Assembly: GCA_038209965.1 (NCBI GenBank)
Contig: JBBQXF010000070.1
Coordinates: 1-24,592 of the forward strand
DNA: 24,592 bases
Reading direction: 5' to 3'
From: JALONO01 sp038209965
GTDB taxonomy: Bacteria > Bacteroidota > Bacteroidia > Cytophagales > Thermoflexibacteraceae
A program made the translations under genes and the position numbers. Shown piece after piece: positions 6,961-15,335 of this stretch. The notes below the pieces were generated by a model. That model was not told the origin of the DNA. It did not search any database and saw only the letters and a list, made by a program, of their open reading frames with translations. Numbering within the stretch: position 1 is the first letter of the stretch; each line of letters begins with the position of its first letter.

Positions 6961-7827
6961 CTATTTGCCCGCCGCAAAAAAAGTGGTCAGTGACTGGGCC
7001 ACTTGCGCTGGTTGCTCTTCCATGATAAAATGCCCAGCATCAAGCTGTTGCACAACCAGATCGACAAAACATTCTTCCGCGTGCTGGAGGTAGGCCGGGA
7101 TGATCACCACATCGCGCTGCCCGTGGATACAAAGGGTGGGCATGGCAAACGGCTGGCCCGCGTAAGTGGCCCAGCGCTTGGTATCGGCGGGCAAGGCCCG
7201 GTAATAGTTGGCCGTAGTGGCCGCCGTACCGGGGATCCGGAAAGTACGCACATATTCGGCCAAAGCGGCTTCGGGGAACGGCTTCTGGTGGGCCAAGCGC
7301 AAAAAGTGGCGCAACCAGACCTCTTCATTGCCTTGGATCATTTGCTCGGGCAGATGGGCCTGCTGCATAAAAGCTTGGTACCAAGTGAAGTTGACCCCGC
7401 CGGCTTTCAATACTTCGCGGGCGGCCAAATTGCCCTTGAGGTTATTGATGATGAGAATGTTCAAAATGGCCAGTTTTTTGACGCGACTGGGGGCCAACCA
7501 AGCCAGTTCTTGGGCCACGGCCCCGCCCCAGTCGTGCCCGGCAAGGCAAAACTCCCCAATGCCGAGGGCATCGATCAGGGCCAGAACATCGGCCGCCAGT
7601 TCGTGCTTGTGGTAGGCCGTTGGCTCGGGGGTGCGCTCGGAGTCGCCCATGCCGCGCAAGTCCGGCCGGATCAGCCGTAGCCCAGGGCCAAAATGCGGGA
7701 GCAATGCTTGCCAACAATAGGAGCTCTCGGGCCAGCCGTGGAGCAATACCACCGGATAGCCAAATTGCGTGTCACGGACAAAAAATTTGCCACGTGGAGT
7801 TTGGAGGAGCTGGGCAATATCGGCCAT
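6961..7827 (-). CDS. alpha/beta hydrolase, epoxide hydrolase/haloalkane dehalogenase-like
   Basis: The 288-residue protein is an alpha/beta-hydrolase of the epoxide hydrolase group. HGWPES (30-35) is the HGxP oxyanion motif, GHDWGG (97-102) carries an aspartate nucleophile D99 as in epoxide hydrolases and dehalogenases, the acid is probably D in HGQRDVV near 235, and the histidine is H266 in AGHFIMEE. A Tyr-rich lid segment (ANYYRAL) lies between. An aspartate nucleophile argues against esterases or lipases. The substrate cannot be told. There is no signal peptide, so it is cytoplasmic. The ATG at 7827 stands 124 bp from the divergent trmB; a TATTTTTG box (7844-7851 on minus) is a possible promoter element. 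Confidence 0.87.
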   Translation of the reverse strand: MADIAQLLQTPRGKFFVRDTQFGYPVVLLHGWPESSYCWQALLPHFGPGLRLIRPDLRGMGDSERTPEPTAYHKHELAADVLALIDALGIGEFCLAGHDWGGAVAQELAWLAPSRVKKLAILNILIINNLKGNLAAREVLKAGGVNFTWYQAFMQQAHLPEQMIQGNEEVWLRHFLRLAHQKPFPEAALAEYVRTFRIPGTAATTANYYRALPADTKRWATYAGQPFAMPTLCIHGQRDVVIIPAYLQHAEECFVDLVVQQLDAGHFIMEEQPAQVAQSLTTFFAAGK

Positions 7828-7843
7828 TACAAGCTAAATTTTC

Positions 7844-7851
7844 CAAAAATA
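7844..7851 (-). promoter_or_regulatory. possible -7 box of the alpha/beta hydrolase gene
   Basis: On the minus strand these bases read TATTTTTG, a match to the Bacteroidota TAnnTTTG box, 17 bases before the ATG at 7827. I see no good TTG box at the expected 19-21 base distance, so support is partial. Confidence 0.3.
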
Positions 7852-7950
7852 TACCAAGATTCCAATAGATTTGCGGCTTAAAAAGGCAATCACCTCTTTC
7901 TTTGCCCCGCCATAGGCCAAAAGAATGGAGAAATACCCATCCCAGCAATT

Positions 7951-8640
7951 ATGTCAAGGAATAAATTAGAGCGTTTTCGCGAGAACCAACTGGCCCCAAA
8001 CGTGTTTGAAGCGGGCAAAGCGAACTACGAAAACATGAAGGGGCAATGGCACCGCACCTACTTTCAAAACGATCGGCCCATTGTGTTGGAGCTTGCCTGC
8101 GGGCGCGGCGAATATTCGGTGGCCTTAGCGGCTAAACATCCAGAGTTGAACTTCGTTGGGGTGGACATCAAGGGCGCGCGCCTGTGGAAGGGCAGCCAAA
8201 TTGCTTTGCGCGAAGGACTGGCCAATGTAGCTTTTTTGCGGGCCCAAATCCAACAAATTGAAACTTTTTTTGCCAAGGGCGAAGTGTCCGAAATCTGGCT
8301 CATCCATCCCGATCCCCGGGACAAGGATGCAGATGCCCGGCGACGGCTGACTTTCCCCCGTTTCCTTGCGCATTACCGTAACATCAGTGTGGACAATGTG
8401 CTGATCCGCCTTAAAACCGACAGTGCCAGCCTGTTTGCCTACACGATGGAAGAAGTGCTACCCAACGAGCCGATCAGCGAGTTGGTCTACACCGATAATT
8501 TATACCAATCGCCCTTGGTGACCGATCATTTGGACAAAAATGGGCAGCCGGTCAAGACCAAATATGAAGAAATGTTCATGGCCAAGGGGTGCACGATTCA
8601 TTACGCAAAATTCCGATTGCTGCCGCAATTGGCCAGTTGA
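7951..8640 (+). CDS. trmB: tRNA (guanine-N7-)-methyltransferase
   Basis: TrmB places the 7-methylguanosine at position 46 of tRNA variable loops, using S-adenosylmethionine. In the 229-residue product the SAM-binding motif LELACGRGEYS lies at 46-56 and the acidic ribose-binding residue is D72 in FVGVDIKGARLW. The catalytic/substrate loop is IWLIHPDPRDKD (115-126), followed by the RRLTFPRFL segment typical of the family, and the tail has the TKYEEMF pattern that recognises tRNA. The length is normal. The ATG at 7951 is the first sensible start; MSRNKLERFRE matches the usual N-terminus. The gene diverges from the hydrolase and ends 151 bp before the acyl-CoA dehydrogenase. Confidence 0.93.
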   Translation: MSRNKLERFRENQLAPNVFEAGKANYENMKGQWHRTYFQNDRPIVLELACGRGEYSVALAAKHPELNFVGVDIKGARLWKGSQIALREGLANVAFLRAQIQQIETFFAKGEVSEIWLIHPDPRDKDADARRRLTFPRFLAHYRNISVDNVLIRLKTDSASLFAYTMEEVLPNEPISELVYTDNLYQSPLVTDHLDKNGQPVKTKYEEMFMAKGCTIHYAKFRLLPQLAS

Positions 8641-8665
8641 CCCCCATTTTTCTGCTTGCTTGGCG

Positions 8666-8673
8666 TACCTTTG
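8666..8673 (+). promoter_or_regulatory. possible -7 box upstream of the acyl-CoA dehydrogenase gene
   Basis: TACCTTTG matches TAnnTTTG exactly, about 118 bases before the ATG at 8792. The nearest plausible TTG box upstream is 26 bases away, longer than usual. If used, the message has a leader of roughly 110 bases and would carry the dehydrogenase and mnmH. Confidence 0.35.
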
Positions 8674-8791
8674 CCCCAACAACACATTTTGCCTTCCCTC
8701 AAACAATACAGTTTGTGGGTTGGTTTCATTGGCAACTGGCTCAATAGGCCAACGCCAAACGAGATTCTTTTTTAGTTGATTGACCTTGACC

Positions 8792-9931
8792 ATGAACTTT
8801 GAACTTTCTGAAAATCAGCACCTTATTGCCCAAATGATCCGCGATTTTGGGGCTAAGCACATTACGCCGTTTCGCAATCAATGGGACGACGAGCAATATT
8901 TCCCGGTGGAGGTGTTCAAGGAATTGGGCAAACTGGGCCTCATGGGCGTGCTGGTGCCCGAGCAATACCTTGGTTCGGGTTTTGGCTATCATGAGTATGT
9001 AACGGCCATCGTCGAGCTAGCGATCATTGACCCGTCGATCGGACTCTCGATGGCAGCCCATAACTCCCTTTGCACCAATCACATCCTCCAATTTGGCAAC
9101 GAAGTCCAGAAGCAACAATGGGTGCCCAAACTGGCCACGGGCGAGTGGATCGGGGCGTGGGGCCTCACCGAACCTAACACCGGCTCAGATGCAGGCAACA
9201 TGCGGACAGTTGCGGTGCAAGATGGTGATCACTGGGTATTGAATGGGGCAAAAAATTTTATCACCCACGGTAAATCAGGCGACGTGGCCGTGGTCATTGT
9301 GCGCACCGGGCAAGTGGGAGATTCGCGCGGCATGACGGCTTTTGTGGTGGAGCGCGGCACGCGCGGCTTTACCGGTGGCAAAAAAGAAGACAAGATGGGC
9401 ATGCGGCTTTCGGAAACGGCCGAAATGATCTTTACCGATTGCCGCATCCACCAAGACAATATGCTGGGCGAAGTCGGGGAAGGATTCGTCCAATCGCTCA
9501 AAATATTGGATGGTGGGCGCATCTCAATTGCTGCTTTGGCCTTGGGCATTGCACAGGGAGCGTATCAGCACTCGGTCAAATACGCCAAGGAACGCGAGCA
9601 GTTCAACCAACCGATTGCCAATTTCCAAGCCATTGCCTTCAAACTGGCCGATATGGCGGTGGAGATCGAGGCCGCCAAGCTGCTCACTTTCCAAGCGGCC
9701 GAGCTGAAAAACCAAGGTAAAGATGTGAATAAATTATCGGCAATGGCCAAGTACTATGCCTCGGAGGTATGTTGTCGGGTTGCCAATGACGCAGTACAAA
9801 TTTTTGCGGGCTATGGCTATTGCAAGGATTACCCGGTAGAAAAATATTACCGGGATGCAAAACTTTGCACCATTGGTGAGGGCACTTCCGAAATCCAGAA
9901 AGTAGTGATTTCCCGCGCCATTCTGAAATAA
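8792..9931 (+). CDS. acyl-CoA dehydrogenase (short/medium-chain type)
   Basis: This FAD enzyme introduces the alpha-beta double bond in acyl-CoA during beta-oxidation or branched-chain amino-acid breakdown. The 379-residue length is standard for soluble ACADs. Visible marks are AWGLTEPNTGSDAGN (FAD/substrate contact), FITHGKSGDV, the DGGRISIAALALGIAQGAY helix, the KEREQFNQPIANFQAIAFKLADM signature, and the C-terminal GYCKDYPVEKYYRDAK...GEGTSEIQ block with the catalytic base E363 in GEGT, as in short-chain and butyryl-CoA dehydrogenases. The chain-length preference cannot be read safely. The ATG at 8792 is chosen; a TTG four codons upstream is less likely. mnmH starts 17 bases after the stop, so they are probably co-transcribed although functionally unrelated. 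Confidence 0.93.
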   Translation: MNFELSENQHLIAQMIRDFGAKHITPFRNQWDDEQYFPVEVFKELGKLGLMGVLVPEQYLGSGFGYHEYVTAIVELAIIDPSIGLSMAAHNSLCTNHILQFGNEVQKQQWVPKLATGEWIGAWGLTEPNTGSDAGNMRTVAVQDGDHWVLNGAKNFITHGKSGDVAVVIVRTGQVGDSRGMTAFVVERGTRGFTGGKKEDKMGMRLSETAEMIFTDCRIHQDNMLGEVGEGFVQSLKILDGGRISIAALALGIAQGAYQHSVKYAKEREQFNQPIANFQAIAFKLADMAVEIEAAKLLTFQAAELKNQGKDVNKLSAMAKYYASEVCCRVANDAVQIFAGYGYCKDYPVEKYYRDAKLCTIGEGTSEIQKVVISRAILK

Positions 9932-9948
9932 CTTCTCAGACCGACACG

Positions 9949-10992
9949 ATGCCTATTTTTTACTCGCCCGATGAATTTCTTCGCCTTGCTGGCGGGCTGC
10001 CCGTGGCCGATGTTCGTTCACCTGGGGAGTTTGAGGACGGGCACATTCCGGGCGCGGCCAACTTGCCCCTGTTCACCAACGAAGAACGGGCTGAAATCGG
10101 CACGCTCTATAAACAGCAGGGCCAGGAACCAGCCATGTTTCGGGGCTTGGAACTCATTGGGCCCCGAATGACCGATCTGGTGCGCCAAGCCCAGCAATTG
10201 GCCCCGGACAAAAAAATCCTGCTCCATTGCTGGCGTGGGGGAATGCGGAGTTCCAGCGTGGCTTGGCTGTTGGATCTGTTTGGCTTTGAAGTTGGCTTGT
10301 TGGTGGGTGGGTACAAAGCTTATCGACAACTGGTGTTACAGTCATTTCATGAGCCAAGAAAGCTGGTCATTTTGGGTGGGCGCACGGGCAGTGCCAAAAC
10401 CGAGGTGCTGGCCCAACTCCGGGCAATGGGCCAGCAAGTCATCGATCTCGAGGCGTTGGCCCACCACAAAGGATCGGTATTTGGAGCTTTGGGGCTCGAA
10501 AAACAGCCACCCGTCGAAATGTTCGAGAATAATTTGCACCAGCAATGGGCCCGCACCGACCCAGATCGGCCGCTTTGGCTAGAGGATGAGAGCCATGCCA
10601 TTGGCCGGATCTATCTTCCGTCGGGGCTGTGGCAGCAAATGCTCCGGGCGCCAGTGGTGGATCTGCGGGTGCCCACACCGGAGCGCGTGGCCCATTTGGT
10701 GAAAGGTTACGCCGGTTTTGCCCCAACTGAACTGGCCGAAGCTGCCCAAAAAGTCGCCAAACGGCTTGGCCCACAAAACACCAAAGAAGTATTGAAGGCA
10801 TTGTCAGCGGGCGAGTTCGCCACTGCGGCCATGATTTTGCTGCGCTACTACGATCAAGCCTACGACTATGGGCTGCAAAAACGGCAGGTAAAAATGCTCC
10901 AAGTGCAAACTGATACCGCCGACCCTTTCCTCAATGCGCGCGGAGTGCTGGCGGCGGTTTTGGAGGCTGAAGAGGATAAGCCTTCCTTGTAG
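9949..10992 (+). CDS. mnmH: tRNA 2-selenouridine(34) synthase
   Basis: MnmH (SelU, YbbB) exchanges the sulfur of 2-thiouridine at the wobble base of Lys, Glu and Gln tRNAs for selenium, through a geranylated intermediate. The 347-residue product has the expected order: a rhodanese domain (about 1-125) with the active cysteine C94 in HCWRGGMRSSSVAWLL, then a P-loop domain with GGRTGSAKTE (143-152), the VIDLEALAHHKGSVFG motif near 164-179, and EDESHAIGRIYLP near 212. All key residues are present. It needs selenophosphate from SelD, which is not in the window; the thiouridine substrate comes from MnmA. The gene follows the acyl-CoA dehydrogenase after 17 bases. The start MPIFYSPDEFL is the usual family beginning. 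Confidence 0.92.
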   Translation: MPIFYSPDEFLRLAGGLPVADVRSPGEFEDGHIPGAANLPLFTNEERAEIGTLYKQQGQEPAMFRGLELIGPRMTDLVRQAQQLAPDKKILLHCWRGGMRSSSVAWLLDLFGFEVGLLVGGYKAYRQLVLQSFHEPRKLVILGGRTGSAKTEVLAQLRAMGQQVIDLEALAHHKGSVFGALGLEKQPPVEMFENNLHQQWARTDPDRPLWLEDESHAIGRIYLPSGLWQQMLRAPVVDLRVPTPERVAHLVKGYAGFAPTELAEAAQKVAKRLGPQNTKEVLKALSAGEFATAAMILLRYYDQAYDYGLQKRQVKMLQVQTDTADPFLNARGVLAAVLEAEEDKPSL

Positions 10993-11162
10993 CTGGTAAG
11001 GGTGGCGAATCTGGGGAACGCTATGCCAACAATTCGGCAAATCTTTTCCATTTTACCGCGCTTGATCCAGCCTTAGCCACGTTTAATCGGCGACTCATGG
11101 TACAACGGTTTGGCCTTGCTCAAAAGGGTTCAAGAAAAAGAGCGATTGGCAATCTTTCTAAA

Positions 11163-11486
11163 TTACCCTTCCGCAGGATCGGCCAAGATTTTTCGCCAAA
11201 CATAGACCAGAAAGAAGATCGGCATCACAAAGATGAAGAACAGCAGGGCCGCTCCAGTGACAGCAGCATTGACCAGCCCCGCCTTGCCCAAATAGAAGAG
11301 CAGCCAGATCCCCAGACCGGAAAACACGGTAAAAAATAGGCTCGCTTTCAGCGTGAGGGCAAACAGGTTTTTGGATTTGGCCGATTGACCAATCTTGGCT
11401 TGGAAGTCGGTCAGGCCCAACAAATTTCCGTCTTCGTCTACACTCAATAGGGTAGAAAGCTCGGGCTTTTCATGTATCTCTTTCAT
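11163..11486 (-). CDS. small membrane protein, two spans, unknown function
   Basis: The 107-residue product has a charged N-terminal half (MKEIHEKPELSTLL..., about 1-45) and two hydrophobic segments, about 47-69 (LFALTLKASLFFTVFSGLGIW region) and 75-98, followed by a short basic/acidic tail (WRKILADPAEG). It looks like a small inner-membrane protein; I do not recognise the family. The ATG at 11486 is used; the frame extends to a TTG at 11561, but the added residues lack protein character. It lies alone between converging mnmH and the receptor gene, with non-coding gaps of 170 and 486 bases around it. Confidence 0.6.
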   Translation of the reverse strand: MKEIHEKPELSTLLSVDEDGNLLGLTDFQAKIGQSAKSKNLFALTLKASLFFTVFSGLGIWLLFYLGKAGLVNAAVTGAALLFFIFVMPIFFLVYVWRKILADPAEG

Positions 11487-11972
11487 CAAAACACCATAGT
11501 AAAATAGCAAACCTAGCAAGGTGGGATCTGAAGGTTGCCTGTGTAAATAGTGTGTATGCAAAACCAGTGCCTAACTGAAATGTTTGAAAAAAGCGGCTAG
11601 GCTGCCTGCGCCACCGTTTGTTATTGAAGTTGTATGCTTTGGTGACCAATAAGGCAAAAATTGTTTTTGCGAATCACCAGCCTTGATAAATCTATTTTTA
11701 GTTATTGTTCAACAAATGAGACTGTTCGCGATAAATGAGGGTGCTGTTTTGGATCCAAGAGGTTTTATGGATTTGTAACTGTTTGATTTTCAAAAAATAA
11801 AAACGCTATTGGCAAGCTGGGCGATGTCGATAACGTTGGTTGGTTCCGGCATTAAAGCAAGGGAAATTGGCGATGGTGAAATGGCGGTGACCCATCTGGG
11901 CACTCAAAGTAATGCCCAAGAATGATCACATCCTTGGGCATTAGTTAGGGCAAAACTCGCAAAAAACAATCG
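11487..11972. other. 486-base intergenic stretch
   Basis: No convincing gene on either strand. It holds the upstream region of the small membrane protein (right of 11486), an AT-rich middle (about 11640-11810) and the terminator hairpin of the receptor gene at 11910-11943. The longest sensible small frame, ending MRLFAINEGAVLDPRGFMDL (stop near 11780), has no recognisable features. Confidence 0.5.
11910..11943 (-). terminator. terminator hairpin of the receptor gene
   Basis: A perfect 11-bp stem (11910-11920 with 11933-11943, TAATGCCCAAG / CTTGGGCATTA) encloses a 12-base loop, 29 bases past the receptor stop. On the minus strand it is followed by CTTTGAG, only a short T-run. Position and perfect stem support a terminator. 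Confidence 0.65.
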
Positions 11973-14900
11973 CTAAAAATTGACGTTCAGGCTGGCGTAG
12001 TAATAGCCACCATTGAAGCCAAATTGGGTGGCGTTGCGGCTATAGACAAACCGACCGAAGGAACCATTGTCCAAGGGCACGGTATTGGTGGCGGTCAATG
12101 CTTGGACTTTCTGCAATTTGTCCGGGTAAATATCCAAGATATTGTTGGCCCCAATGACCAATTGCGCAAATTTTGCCACTTTGTAGCTCACGCTCAAATC
12201 AGAAATCACTCTGGGGGCGAACACCTCGTCCAGCCGGGGATCGGCCGGATCAAAGGTCTCTACTTGGCCAAAACGGGTCAGGCGAAGGTTGGTGCCAAAC
12301 TTATTGATTCTGTAGTTGAACCCCAAGGTGAACTTGTTGCGGGGCTGGGCCAACTCGATGCGCGACCTTTCTTGGCGGTTGAAAATTTGGTTGCCAAACT
12401 GGTCGGGGGGCAAAGTGGATGATATCTGGGGAGTGCCTTGCACGAGGGTCTTGTTCAGGTTGCCCGCCAAGGTGATGCCCAAGCTCCCGTTACCGATTTG
12501 CGGGGTGGCCGAGAAAACGATGTCCACTCCTTGCGTGCGGGTGTTGATTGCATTGGTGAAGAAAATCGCCGAGTTCACATCGCGTTGGCCAGCGCCATCC
12601 AAGATTCGGGCAATTTGCAGGCCGGTACCGGTTGCTCCTCGAACAAACGAACTGGTCAAGATGATCCGGTCTTTGATATCGATCTGGTAGAAATCAACGG
12701 TCAGGGTGACACTCTTGGCAATTTGCGAGGTAACGCCCACACTCAAGTTGGTGGAGCGCTCGGCCTTGAGCGAGGGAATACCGAATGCCGCGGCCACCGG
12801 CCCGTCATTGCGGAAAGTGCCCTGCTGGCGCGGCTCCAATTGGCCAGCCACCGAAATGAAGACGGTGGAAACGGCACTGAAAAAACGCTGGTGGATGGAT
12901 GGGGCGCGGAAACCGTTGGACACCGCAGCCCGGATCGCAAACGCTTCGGCAAACTTGTAGCGGGCACTCAACTTACCGGCAAAGTTGCTCCCGAAATCAC
13001 TGTAATTTTCAAAGCGTCCGGCCAAGTTGACCAACAAGTTTTTGGTCAAATCTGATTCCAGATCAACATAGGCCCCAAAAATGTTCCGGGTTTGGTTCAC
13101 CGCGTTGGCAGGCTGAAAACCGGGGAACACTTGTGCCCCGCCCACGCGGCCCGAGGTGGGCGCGAAATTTCGCCACGAGGCTTCTTCGCCGTCCTTAATG
13201 TTGTAATTGTCCAGGCGGAAGTTCAGGCCAGCCGCCACATTGAACGATTGCAGGCCGACTTGCTTGCCCAGATCCTTGGCAATACTGAAATCAGCGGTGT
13301 TTTGGTTGAACCCCAACTGGCCGGCATAGAAGTTGGTTTGGGCATTGCGGCCTTGGGCAAACTGCGAGGCATTGTTTGAATTGTTGACATCAAACTGGAA
13401 GGAGTTGCCGCCATACACATTGGACAGATCCCAGCGCCAGCCCTTCAGCTCGCCGCTGATGCCCATCAGCCAAGAGCGATCGCCGATGGTAGAGGCAATT
13501 TGGGGCAGAAACCCGTTCGGGTACAGCTCGGCAATTACTTGGGGCGTTTGGAAAGGGTAGCGGTAAAAACCAGCGGCTTCCCCCTTGCGGTAGTTCAAAA
13601 TTCCGGTAAAGTAAAACGTCGTTTTGCCGCCCAATGGTAGGTTTCCGTTCAACATTCCGCTAAAATTGTTCACCGCCGAGTTGCCCACGAGCATGTTATT
13701 GGAAAGATTAAAATTGTTTTGGGCAATCTGGGTTTGATCCAGGTTAAAACGCTGTTGGCGCAGGGCCGGATCGGCCACGTTGTCCCAGCGGGTATAAACG
13801 GGCCCGGTATAGTTGCCGGCCCGGTTGGTCGCCCCCCGGAAGCGCAGGTCAACGGCCGCACTGATCACGCCTTTTTTGCCCACTTTTAGCCCGTGGTAAA
13901 GGCCGAAGTTGAGGTTGCGGCCATCGCCCATGTACTGCTGGCCAAAGTGCACATTGGCCGAAGTGCCCAGTTCTTTTTTCATCACCACGTTGATCACGCC
14001 CGAGATGGCATCGGAGCCATACTGCGAAGCGGCCCCATCGCGCAGCACCTCGATGCGCTCGATGGCCGCCGTGGGCAGGGTGTTCAAGTCGGTGCCCACT
14101 GAGCCGCGGCCCACTGTACCGTTCACGTTGATCAAGGCTTGGTTGTGCCGCCGCTTGCCGTTTACCAGGGTCAGCACTTGGTCGGGGCCCAAGCCGCGAA
14201 TGGTGGCCGGGTCAATGTGGTCGGTGCCATCGGCCACGGTTTGGCGGGCCGAGTTGAACGAAGGAGCCACCATATTGATCATTTGGGTTGGTTCGATCTG
14301 CCCGGTCGCTTGCAGCTCTTTGGCTGTGATCACGTCCACGGGAACGGTGGTCTCAATGTTAGTGCGCACCGTGGTGGAGCGCGAACCGACCACCACCACT
14401 TCCGACAAACTGGTCACGCTTTCTTCCAGCGTTATGTCCAGCGTGATGGGTTCGCTGGCCACGGTAATGGCTTGGATCCGGGTTTCGTAGCCAATGAACG
14501 AAAACCGCAGCTTGTAATTGCCAGGGTTCATTTGGAGCGAATAGCCGCCTTGGGCATCAGTGATGGTGCCCTGTTGGGTTTCGGCCACTGAAACGGACAC
14601 CCCCGGAATGCCCGAGCCCGTGGCATCGGTCACCTTGCCGGTCACCTTGGCAGCGACCCGCCGGCGAGCGGTCTTGGCCTCCCCGTTCATGGATTGGCCA
14701 ATCATGGCTGGCTCGATGCCCGGCTGGGAGGAGGTCAAGAAAATCGCCGGGTTCGGCGCCAATAAGCCAGTTTCGTGGGCTTGTTTTGCGCGTTGGCGTT
14801 GCTTGGGCGAAATGATCAAATACGTACCCTTCTTTACTTTTTTGAACCGCAAACTGAATTGGCTCAATAGATCGGTCAAGTTTTGCTCTAAAGTTGCAGT

Positions 14901-15149
14901 TTTATCGAACGAATTTACGTTTACTTGCAGGCCGTTCAAGATTTTTTCCTCAAACAATAAATTGACCTGATAAAACGATTTTACGTCAAGCAACACTTCC
15001 TTTAACCCAGTTTGGGCCGCTGGTCGGTCTTGCTCTTTTGGCTCATTCTGACGGGTAGAGGCCAGCACTTGTGCGCGCACCTGAGTGGCACTGATGCACA
15101 GCAGCCCCATCAATGACATAGTTTTTAAAAAGTAAACTAATTTTTTCAT
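11973..15149 (-). CDS. STN-type TonB-dependent outer-membrane receptor
   Basis: The 1058-residue protein imports a scarce ligand through the outer membrane using TonB energy and reports ligand binding to FecR. In order: signal peptide (about 1-26), STN signalling domain (about 46-115, GLKEVLLDVKSFYQVNLLFEE... to GTYLIIS), a long linker, a carboxypeptidase-regulatory-like beta domain (about 168-253, TGKVTDATGSGIPGVSV), a plug domain (about 265-393, with IRGLGPDQVLTLVNGKRRHN and IERIEVLRDGAASQYGSDAISGVINVV), and a 22-strand-type barrel ending in an aromatic residue (NVNF). No SusD partner follows, so this is not a classical SusCD glycan system; the plug resembles receptors of the iron-complex group, but the ligand cannot be told. 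sigma and fecR genes lie directly upstream. The ATG at 15149 fits the signal peptide. Confidence 0.92.
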   Translation of the reverse strand: MKKLVYFLKTMSLMGLLCISATQVRAQVLASTRQNEPKEQDRPAAQTGLKEVLLDVKSFYQVNLLFEEKILNGLQVNVNSFDKTATLEQNLTDLLSQFSLRFKKVKKGTYLIISPKQRQRAKQAHETGLLAPNPAIFLTSSQPGIEPAMIGQSMNGEAKTARRRVAAKVTGKVTDATGSGIPGVSVSVAETQQGTITDAQGGYSLQMNPGNYKLRFSFIGYETRIQAITVASEPITLDITLEESVTSLSEVVVVGSRSTTVRTNIETTVPVDVITAKELQATGQIEPTQMINMVAPSFNSARQTVADGTDHIDPATIRGLGPDQVLTLVNGKRRHNQALINVNGTVGRGSVGTDLNTLPTAAIERIEVLRDGAASQYGSDAISGVINVVMKKELGTSANVHFGQQYMGDGRNLNFGLYHGLKVGKKGVISAAVDLRFRGATNRAGNYTGPVYTRWDNVADPALRQQRFNLDQTQIAQNNFNLSNNMLVGNSAVNNFSGMLNGNLPLGGKTTFYFTGILNYRKGEAAGFYRYPFQTPQVIAELYPNGFLPQIASTIGDRSWLMGISGELKGWRWDLSNVYGGNSFQFDVNNSNNASQFAQGRNAQTNFYAGQLGFNQNTADFSIAKDLGKQVGLQSFNVAAGLNFRLDNYNIKDGEEASWRNFAPTSGRVGGAQVFPGFQPANAVNQTRNIFGAYVDLESDLTKNLLVNLAGRFENYSDFGSNFAGKLSARYKFAEAFAIRAAVSNGFRAPSIHQRFFSAVSTVFISVAGQLEPRQQGTFRNDGPVAAAFGIPSLKAERSTNLSVGVTSQIAKSVTLTVDFYQIDIKDRIILTSSFVRGATGTGLQIARILDGAGQRDVNSAIFFTNAINTRTQGVDIVFSATPQIGNGSLGITLAGNLNKTLVQGTPQISSTLPPDQFGNQIFNRQERSRIELAQPRNKFTLGFNYRINKFGTNLRLTRFGQVETFDPADPRLDEVFAPRVISDLSVSYKVAKFAQLVIGANNILDIYPDKLQKVQALTATNTVPLDNGSFGRFVYSRNATQFGFNGGYYYASLNVNF

Positions 15150-15270
15150 CCTGATTGTTTTGAAATTGAAAAAAAAGAAAAGTGGTGTTGTTTTATTCGG
15201 TTATTATGTACTTTAAAATTTGTAATTATTCCTGATTAAAATTGGGTTTAGGTCAATAACAACTCAAACG

Positions 15271-15321
15271 CCCGAAAATCAATTTGATCAATCATCAAAA
15301 ATCCCGAAAAATAGTTTGATC
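15271..15321. repeat. pair of 19-bp direct repeats, 32 bp apart, upstream of the receptor gene
   Basis: CCCGAAAATCAATTTGATC (15271-15289) and CCCGAAAAATAGTTTGATC (15303-15321) agree at 15 of 19 positions and start exactly 32 bases apart, about three helical turns. Each is also preceded by TCAAA a few bases upstream. They lie between fecR and the receptor gene, 120-170 bases from the receptor ATG. Two copies at helical phasing suggest binding sites for a regulator or promoter duplicates; no protein can be named. Confidence 0.6.
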
Positions 15322-15335
15322 GTGGGATAAACTAT
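15311..15335 (-). terminator. weak hairpin with T-run at the end of fecR
   Basis: ATAGTTT (15311-15317) and AAACTAT (15329-15335) form a 7-bp inverted repeat around an 11-base loop overlapping the fecR stop codon. On the minus strand it is followed by TTTT, as in an intrinsic terminator, but the stem is AT-rich. It may reduce read-through from fecR into the receptor gene. Confidence 0.4.

Noticed and set aside
11702..11780. Small plus-strand frame ending MRLFAINEGAVLDPRGFMDL
   Set aside because: Too short, without ribosome binding site or recognisable features; likely chance.
12438..13055. 205-codon plus-strand frame inside the receptor gene
   Set aside because: Antisense shadow of a clear TonB-dependent receptor; no own motifs.
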